Source: Apiospora phragmitis (lineage: Eukaryota > Ascomycota > Sordariomycetes > Amphisphaeriales > Apiosporaceae). Taken from it: 64,000 nucleotides of DNA. The notes under the pieces are model-generated. The model had not been told where the DNA came from. It searched no databases and saw only the letters and a list, made by a program, of their open reading frames with translations. The stretch is from positions 496,001 through 560,000 of the forward strand of contig JAQQWL010000008.1 in assembly GCA_038363925.1 (NCBI GenBank), read 5' to 3'. The translations under genes were made by a program, and so were the position numbers. Positions 58,351 to 64,000 of this stretch are shown here, piece by piece. The stretch's first letter is position 1; every line of letters begins with the position of its first letter.

Positions 58351-59340
58351 ATGTCACGACGGAACCTCTCTTCCTACATTGTCACGCCCAAAGAGCTGGC
58401 CGAGGCGCTCAAGAAGAGCCCTCCTTCTCCCATCAGTCCCGAACCACGTGTGATCCCAGTCTGTGCAGCCTGGTTCCTCCCCAACGACGAGCGCAAGGGC
58501 ATCCAGGTCTTTGTTGAAAAGCGCATTCCGAAAGCCAAGTTTTTCGATCTCGATAAGGTCATCGACAAGCGCAGCCCGTATCCGCATATGTTACCGAGTG
58601 CCAAGAACTTCGCAGCAGCTATGAGCGAGCTCGGCATCAGGAAGGATGACACAGTTGTGGTATACGATACAAAAGAGCTAGGCATATTCAGCGCGCCGCG
58701 GGTTGGCTGGACCCTCAAGGCTTTTGGCCATGCCAAAGTTCATATTCTGAACAACTTCAAGCTATGGGTAGAAGAGGGCTACCCCACAGAGAGCGGTGAA
58801 CTCTACAGCGTCGAGTGCAGTGCATACCCGATCCCTAAGTCTGATCCTGAGGATAAGGTAGCTAGTTTTGAGGAGGTGAAGGAGGTTGCCTCGGATTTCA
58901 ACAAGGAGGGTGCAGAGGGAGTGCAGATCCTGGATGCTAGACCAGGAGGGAGATTCGATGGTACTGCACCTGAGCCGAGAGAGGGTCTTTCCTCCGGGCA
59001 CATGCCCGGTGCGATCAACATCCCCTTCAGCTCTGTGCTGGATCCTGAGACCAAGGCTTTCTTGCCAGCTGATCGGCTAAAGAAGCTTTTCCAAGAAAAG
59101 GGAGTCGATCCGGAGAAACCAATCATCTCATCATGCGGCACTGGAGTTACTGCTGTTGTCATCGACACGGCACTTGAAGTGGCAAATTACGGCTCTCCTG
59201 AGAAGCGAAAGGTCTACGACGGTAGTTGGACGTAAGTGACCCTCACAGATTTCCGTGGCATTAGTAGCAACTAACATTACAGCAGGGAATGGGCACAGAG
59301 AGTCACGCCTTCCGAATCTCTCATTCGCAAGGACGAATAA
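58351..59340 (+). CDS. thiosulfate / 3-mercaptopyruvate sulfurtransferase (tandem rhodanese)
   Basis: Two rhodanese domains transferring sulfane sulfur. Exons are 58351-59231 and 59286-59340, giving 311 aa; a 54 bp intron lies near the 3' end. The N-terminal, inactive domain spans about residues 10-150 (VIPVCAAWFLPND, FFDLDKVIDKRSPYPHMLPS). The C-terminal domain has VQILDARPGGRFDGTAPEPR, SGHMPGAINIPFSSVLD and the active loop SSCGTGVTA with the catalytic Cys. The loop C-G-[ST]-G-V-T is closer to mercaptopyruvate than to thiosulfate sulfurtransferases. The annotated start lacks a clear targeting peptide, but an upstream ATG (58274) one base out of frame encodes a Ser/Ala/Arg-rich segment. Confidence 0.9.
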
Positions 59341-59985
59341 CTACGATGCCATTTTAGTTGCAAAGCCAGCTGAAACGGTTGTTGATTTGAACGACTAGAT
59401 ACCCTCCTTACTAAGGAATCCGCGATCCATTGTTACGAATGAGCAGCGACGTCTATTCATGAGTCTTTCGGGCACAAAGTTCGTGTGTCCCTTTCGCGGC
59501 GAAACCACTCTACTCATTGCAGGCGAATTGGTCCTAATTAAGGAATTTTTATATCGGTACGGCGATTTGGGTGCATTCTGCGTTGAGGGCAGGTCTTGGT
59601 ACGGTAAAATAGGGGATTTGAATGCCTGTGAGTAGCACATTGAAGTAGCGACATCGTTTGTTCATGATGTTTATATCAACCTCGAGGCTTTCCGAGGATG
59701 CGATTGACCATCAAATGCCCTGTATCTAACAGGGAATATTATGCTCTTCCGGCAGGGCATACCTGCATAATAAAACGAGACCATGATCATGTCTGGACCA
59801 CGACTGCATACAAGTGAAATTGTTTCCACCCATGGTACCAGCCCGTAGTGTAAACCTAAAAAACCTGCGTTTACATCTCAGCTCTTGCTTGTGCTCAGCT
59901 CTTACTTGTGCGTTGAAGGTAGGATAATTAGCGATGTAGTAGCTAGTGATGGGATATTAAGGGTTTGAATACAGCAAGAAATGCG

Positions 59986-60022
<37 letters not shown>

Positions 60023-60530
60023 CTATCTTTCTTGACACATTACAGTCAATATCCTCTTGGACTGATCAGAGTGTCAAAGATATGCCATGGATCAATCCAT
60101 CTGGTGCATTGTATGAGGTATTCGTGATATCACCTAACCTTCTGAGGGATCCCGTAGCATGACTGGCTACTGTCGAACATGTACAGTAGTTGCTAAGGCT
60201 GACAGCTGCAGCAGATGCCAGAAATCAACCCCACTTAAAGATTGCACTGTGCACAGACCACACACAGCTACCAAGGTAGTTTGACTTCTCAAGAAAAATA
60301 GCCCTAAAGGCCAAACCCGGTAGGACCCCGTGGACCGGCGCACAGCTGACACTTTTCCGAGGATTTTCTGAATTGGTCGTTTGGTGTGGATTCTTGCACC
60401 CCAAGCCAGGGAATTAATTTCGCAACCACGAAAAGGCATACGACCCAGCGCGGCCATTTACATCTCGACAATCCCACCCAGCCAATTCCCTTTTCCCGCC
60501 CAAACGAAATCACTCGACAAATAAGTCAAC
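59341..60530. promoter_or_regulatory. intergenic with uS5 upstream region
   Basis: 1.2 kb. It holds a GT microsatellite (59991-60021) and, 230 bp before the uS5 start codon, AGCCCTAA (60300-60307), the same core as in the eS27 upstream region. No gene is supported. Confidence 0.45.
59991..60021. repeat. (GT)n microsatellite
   Basis: Fifteen uninterrupted GT units plus one G. Confidence 0.95.
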
Positions 60531-60691
60531 ATGGCTGACCGTGGTGGCGCTGCACCTGCTCGAGGAGCCGGCTTTGGAGGCCGTGGAGATCGCGGCCGTG
60601 GTCGCGGACGTGGACGTGGTCGCCGCGGCGGCAAGGGCGATGAGTCCAAGGAGTGGCAGCCCGTTACCAAGCTTGGCCGTCTCGTGAAGGC

Positions 60692-60724
<33 letters not shown>

Positions 60725-61539
60725 GCACTCTCTCCCATCAAGGAGTACCAAATCGTCGACTTCTTCCTGCCCAAGCTCAAGGATGAGGTCATGAAGGTGC
60801 GTTTTTTTGAAATACAATATTTTATTTGCGACTGGCGAAACGCCTCATTTGGCCTCTGGACGAATTTGGGGCAATTCGGCCATACTGGGAATTTTTGCGG
60901 GGGAATCAATGAAATCGCCAGTCAAAGTTGCTAATTCGTTTTTTTTTCCGACTACAGATCAAGCCCGTCCAGAAGCAGACCCGTGCCGGTCAGCGTACCC
61001 GATTCAAGGCCATTGTCATCATTGGTGATTCCGAGGGTCACGTCGGTCTCGGTATCAAGACCTCCAAGGAAGTCGCCACTGCCATTCGCGCCGCCATCAT
61101 CATCGCCAAGCTGAGCGTCATCCCCGTCCGCCGCGGTTACTGGGGTACCAACCTTGGTCTGCCTCACTCCCTGCCCGTCAAGGAGAGCGGCAAGTGCGGT
61201 TCCGTCACCGTCAGAGTATGTGGATACCGCCCGGAATGACGACTAATGCCTTGAAACATAATTGCTGACCTTGTTTTGCAGCTTATCCCCGCCCCCCGTG
61301 GTACCCAGATCGTCGCTTCCCCCGCCGTGAAGCGTCTCCTTCAGCTGGCTGGTATTGAGGACGCTTACACCTCATCTTCCGGCTCCACCAAAACCCTCGA
61401 GAACACCCTGAAGGCTACCTTCGCCGCTATCTCCAACACCTACGGTTTCCTGACCCCCAACCTGTGGAAGGAGACCAAGCTCATCCGCAGCCCGTTGGAG
61501 GAGTTCGCCGACACTCTCCGTGAGGGTAAGCGATACTAG
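60531..61539 (+). CDS. RPS2: 40S ribosomal protein uS5 (Rps2) (one apparent frameshift)
   Basis: Essential small-subunit protein involved in decoding fidelity. Exons are 60531-60796, 60958-61215 and 61282-61539. The N-terminal RG tail ([17 protein letters not shown]) is a known arginine-methylation target in the family. Then come [56 protein letters not shown] and [20 protein letters not shown]. The last exon includes [20 protein letters not shown]. In exon 1 the frame is lost at CCC (60734-60736), between IYLHSL and [18 protein letters not shown]; one extra C restores 783 nt (260 aa). Because the protein is essential and the rest is perfect, this is almost certainly a base-call error. Confidence 0.95.
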
Positions 61540-62384
61540 AGAAGGAAGCAGAGGGCTGTGTCTTTTTCGGGAACTCGGCGTGGGCTTAAGGCTTTGATTT
61601 GTACTGCATTGGTGGCCGGACATTCTGGTCATACAGGGATCAGATACGAGGTTAGCAAAAAAGCATGGCTAATGAAATCTGACGTTTGACAAACAACTAC
61701 GCCATGTTCGACCGCTTGATGTCAATGTTGTGAATGCCGTCATAGAGGTGATACATCTGGGTCATTGTGTCTCTTCTAGCAGGATTATAAGAGCGTGGTA
61801 TCTCCAAGGCGGTGTATGTGTTGGTCGAGTCCAGTGTTCGATGCCAATTGTTGCCGAGATCACGGTTGGGCATGTCAATCGCTGATGCCCCAACTTGCTT
61901 CACCTGGGTTAGCTCTGGCGAATGCTGGATGGCCACTTCCAGGTGGTAGGTTTCACGAGTAGCTTCTTGTGACTAGACTGGTGGGTGGTGCGATACCTCC
62001 GAATGCTACTTCCCATTACCAATTTCCGAGACCAGCTCTACCATGTGCCTACTGCTTCAGACTGATATGCTCGTCCCGGCAAGTAGGTACTGACCTGGGA
62101 AGTTGCAACACATGAGCTCGAGTAAGTTGAGATCATTCGCAAGCCGTAATGCAACGGCCGGCTCTTGAAATAGAGCTGAGCTGCTCGACCATCTCCCCTT
62201 TATGTTCATCACCAAGATATTTTGGTTCTGTCACTGGAAATAACTCCATCTCCTATTGCTTTTAGTCTCTTTGGACTTCTTGTTTTGGTCAGTTGGATTC
62301 TTTTTGGAGATCAGCACTTATATCTCTGCTTCACACCACTCAACCCGAGCAAATTCTCACCATCAGCCAAGTTCTTCCATCCGC
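61540..62384. other. intergenic, one unsupported small ORF
   Basis: 845 bp. A minus-strand ORF (61936-61697) reads smoothly (IDMPNRDLGNNWHRTLDSTN and MYHLYDGIHNIDIKRSN) and could be the end of a small gene. I found no start exon and do not call it. Confidence 0.4.
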
Positions 62385-64000
62385 ATGGCTCCCAGTTCTC
62401 CCTCTCAGGGGATATTGAGACTTGGTGTAGTAGTAGTAGCCATCTTGGTCCTTTTCTTCTACATTACATCTAACATCAGCAGTCGCTCGGCCGTCGAACT
62501 GCTACGAGGCCAAGGTCTCGTTCCCGAGTCTTCCTTTCCGCTTGGCCAAAATGAAGCCCCTAATATCCGCCAGTCCACCAAGGGACGACACGTCGAACGC
62601 GATATAGGTGATCTCACAAACAGGAACGATGTTGTGCCCGGAATTCCATCAAGTCTCCAGCATGGCTTTGCCAGCGCCTTTCCGTCGGTGGCTCCTTTGT
62701 CTCTACTCGTGCCCGATGTTGTCGACCTCTCTTCAGTACTCACGAACTTTCCCGCGCTTGGCCCGAGTACTGGAGCCCTTATGGTCTCAGAAGTCACTGT
62801 TGAGTCCTTTGAGGGCAGTCTCCAAACTGCAGCGGGCAGTGCCCTAGCTGGAATTGCAGGTGTTGGCTCACTGCCCACGGCGCAACTCTCTGCTTCATCG
62901 CCCAGCACGGTTGCTAGCGTTGGCAGCCCAGAGTCCGCTCCGGCCGGCGGATCTCTCACACCCGATAGAAATTCGCCCACACCTCGCTCTCCGGAAGGCA
63001 CGGTAGCCGGTGGGTCGTGGACGGGCGGCGGCAACAAGCCCTTATCCACAGGAAGTCCGGCAGTAACAGCTAACCCCGGAGGTAAGAAGCCGATGATGCT
63101 ACATTACGGGACGCGGGACTGAACTTGGCTGTAGCATCCGTTCCTACTGGTACCGTTTCCATCACAGCTACTACTGGTGGTCAAGGGTCAGGCACTATTA
63201 CTATCACCAACACAGTGTACATGTGGGTTCTAGCAAGGCCGTTCTTAACAAAGAGTGGTTGCTGACTTTCGGACAGGGCCGGTGTGACATCTATCTCCGC
63301 GGTCTCAATAAACTTTCCGTGTCCAGCTCCGTCACCTTGCTCGGCATGCCCGCAGACGTGCAACTGCCCCTTGGAGACAAGCGAGCCGAAAACATGCAAT
63401 TGTCCTACGCAAACAGTTGAATCGCAAACGTGCAACTACCCTCTGCAATCGATCGAACCACATACTTGCAACTGTCCTGTGCAGACATGCGGTTCGCAAA
63501 CGACGATGACGACTCCAGCTGTTCAAGGGACGGGCAGTGGGCCTTGCCCTGAGTCCGGTTATACTTGCGCTGACTGCATCGGCGGCTGGTTCTGTCCGCC
63601 ACCGCAGACACCGGCGCAGTCGGGGCCAAATGGCTGCTTTGGCTGGGCATGCGCTCACTGCAGTGGTGGATGGTTTTGCGTTCCCAAACCAACCGATAAG
63701 GATTCTGCGGCCTCGAGCACGGCAGTATCAAGCCCTGCTGCTGCAGCACCACCACTTCTGCGTCGCCCTTCGACGACGGCCACTACACAATCGGCTGGGG
63801 CCAAGCCGACTATCCAAAACTACGCTTCAGGATGGACATACGCAGGATGCTGGGCAGATCAGCCCCATCAGCCGGTGCTGGTTGGGCCATCAAAAGCCAA
63901 TTTTGGACATCCTCTCACCAACGAAATTTGCGTCCGGCATTGCTTAGTCACCGGCTACACCCTCGCCGCGACATCGTTCGGCGACCGGTGCTTTTGCGGT
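62385..64000 (+). CDS. WSC-domain cell-surface protein with cysteine repeats, partial at right edge
   Basis: Exons are 62385-63081, 63135-63222 and 63277 to beyond 64000; 503 codons are visible. An N-terminal hydrophobic segment (LGVVVVAILVLFFYITSNIS, residues about 11-30) is a signal anchor or signal peptide. A long Ser/Thr/Pro/Gly-rich region follows, likely O-glycosylated. Then comes a cysteine-rich part: four degenerate copies of TCNCP-type repeats (about 63340-63490) and two copies of a Y/W-x-C-A-x-C-x-G-G-W-F-C motif (ESGYTCADCIGGWFC, FGWACAHCSGGWFC). Last comes the start of a WSC domain (YAGCWADQP ... ICVRHCLVTGYTLAATSFGD, RCFCG), a carbohydrate-binding Cys module of wall sensors. The gene continues outside the window, so the full architecture is unknown. 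Confidence 0.82.

Overview
The window is nuclear DNA from a filamentous ascomycete (Pezizomycotina, probably Sordariomycetes). The grounds are short 50-120 bp introns with GTAAGT/GTATGT-type donors and CAG/TAG acceptors, compact genes on both strands, and fungal families such as HET, WSC, a GPI-anchored thaumatin-like protein, the Spd1-type RNR inhibitor and an EST1-type protein. The species cannot be named from sequence alone. I could support 24 protein-coding loci. I recognised no rRNA, tRNA, CRISPR array or intact transposon.

Layout. 0-14.8 kb is gene-dense: a dienelactone hydrolase, an RG-rich hypothetical protein, a mitochondrial-type SDR, a thaumatin-like protein, the ribosomal chaperone Yar1, RNA polymerase III subunit Rpc11, Mediator subunit Med31 and a pyridoxamine-phosphate-oxidase-fold protein. 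14.8-33.0 kb is sparse: about 18 kb holding only one convincing gene, an EST1-type protein with an N-terminal zinc finger. 33-44 kb holds a small basic protein, an LRR protein, phosducin-like Plp2, ribosomal protein eS27 and a putative ribonucleotide reductase inhibitor with a PCNA-binding (PIP) motif. 44-46.3 kb is a damaged HET-domain gene. 46.7-64 kb is dense again: Gemin2/SIP1, RNA 3'-phosphate cyclase, a type II membrane nucleotide pyrophosphatase, a hypothetical protein, Apc11, a two-domain rhodanese, ribosomal protein uS5, and a WSC-domain cell-surface protein cut off by the right edge.

Function. Much of the content is core growth machinery: translation (eS27, uS5, Yar1), Pol III and Pol II (Rpc11, Med31), snRNP and RNA metabolism (Gemin2, RtcA), cell cycle and dNTP supply (Apc11, RNR inhibitor, Plp2). 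Surface or self-recognition genes (thaumatin-like, WSC, HET) are interspersed.

Sequence quality. At least eight loci, including the essential ribosomal protein uS5, need exactly one base added or removed to read through, mostly at C/G runs. After that one correction each total coding length becomes a multiple of three. This points to systematic indel errors in the assembly rather than eight pseudogenes. The HET gene is the exception, because it also has an in-frame stop codon. I found no clearly new multi-gene system. The best leads are the PIP-box RNR inhibitor, the small basic orphan gene, the cysteine-repeat WSC protein and the 18 kb sparse block around the EST1-type gene.
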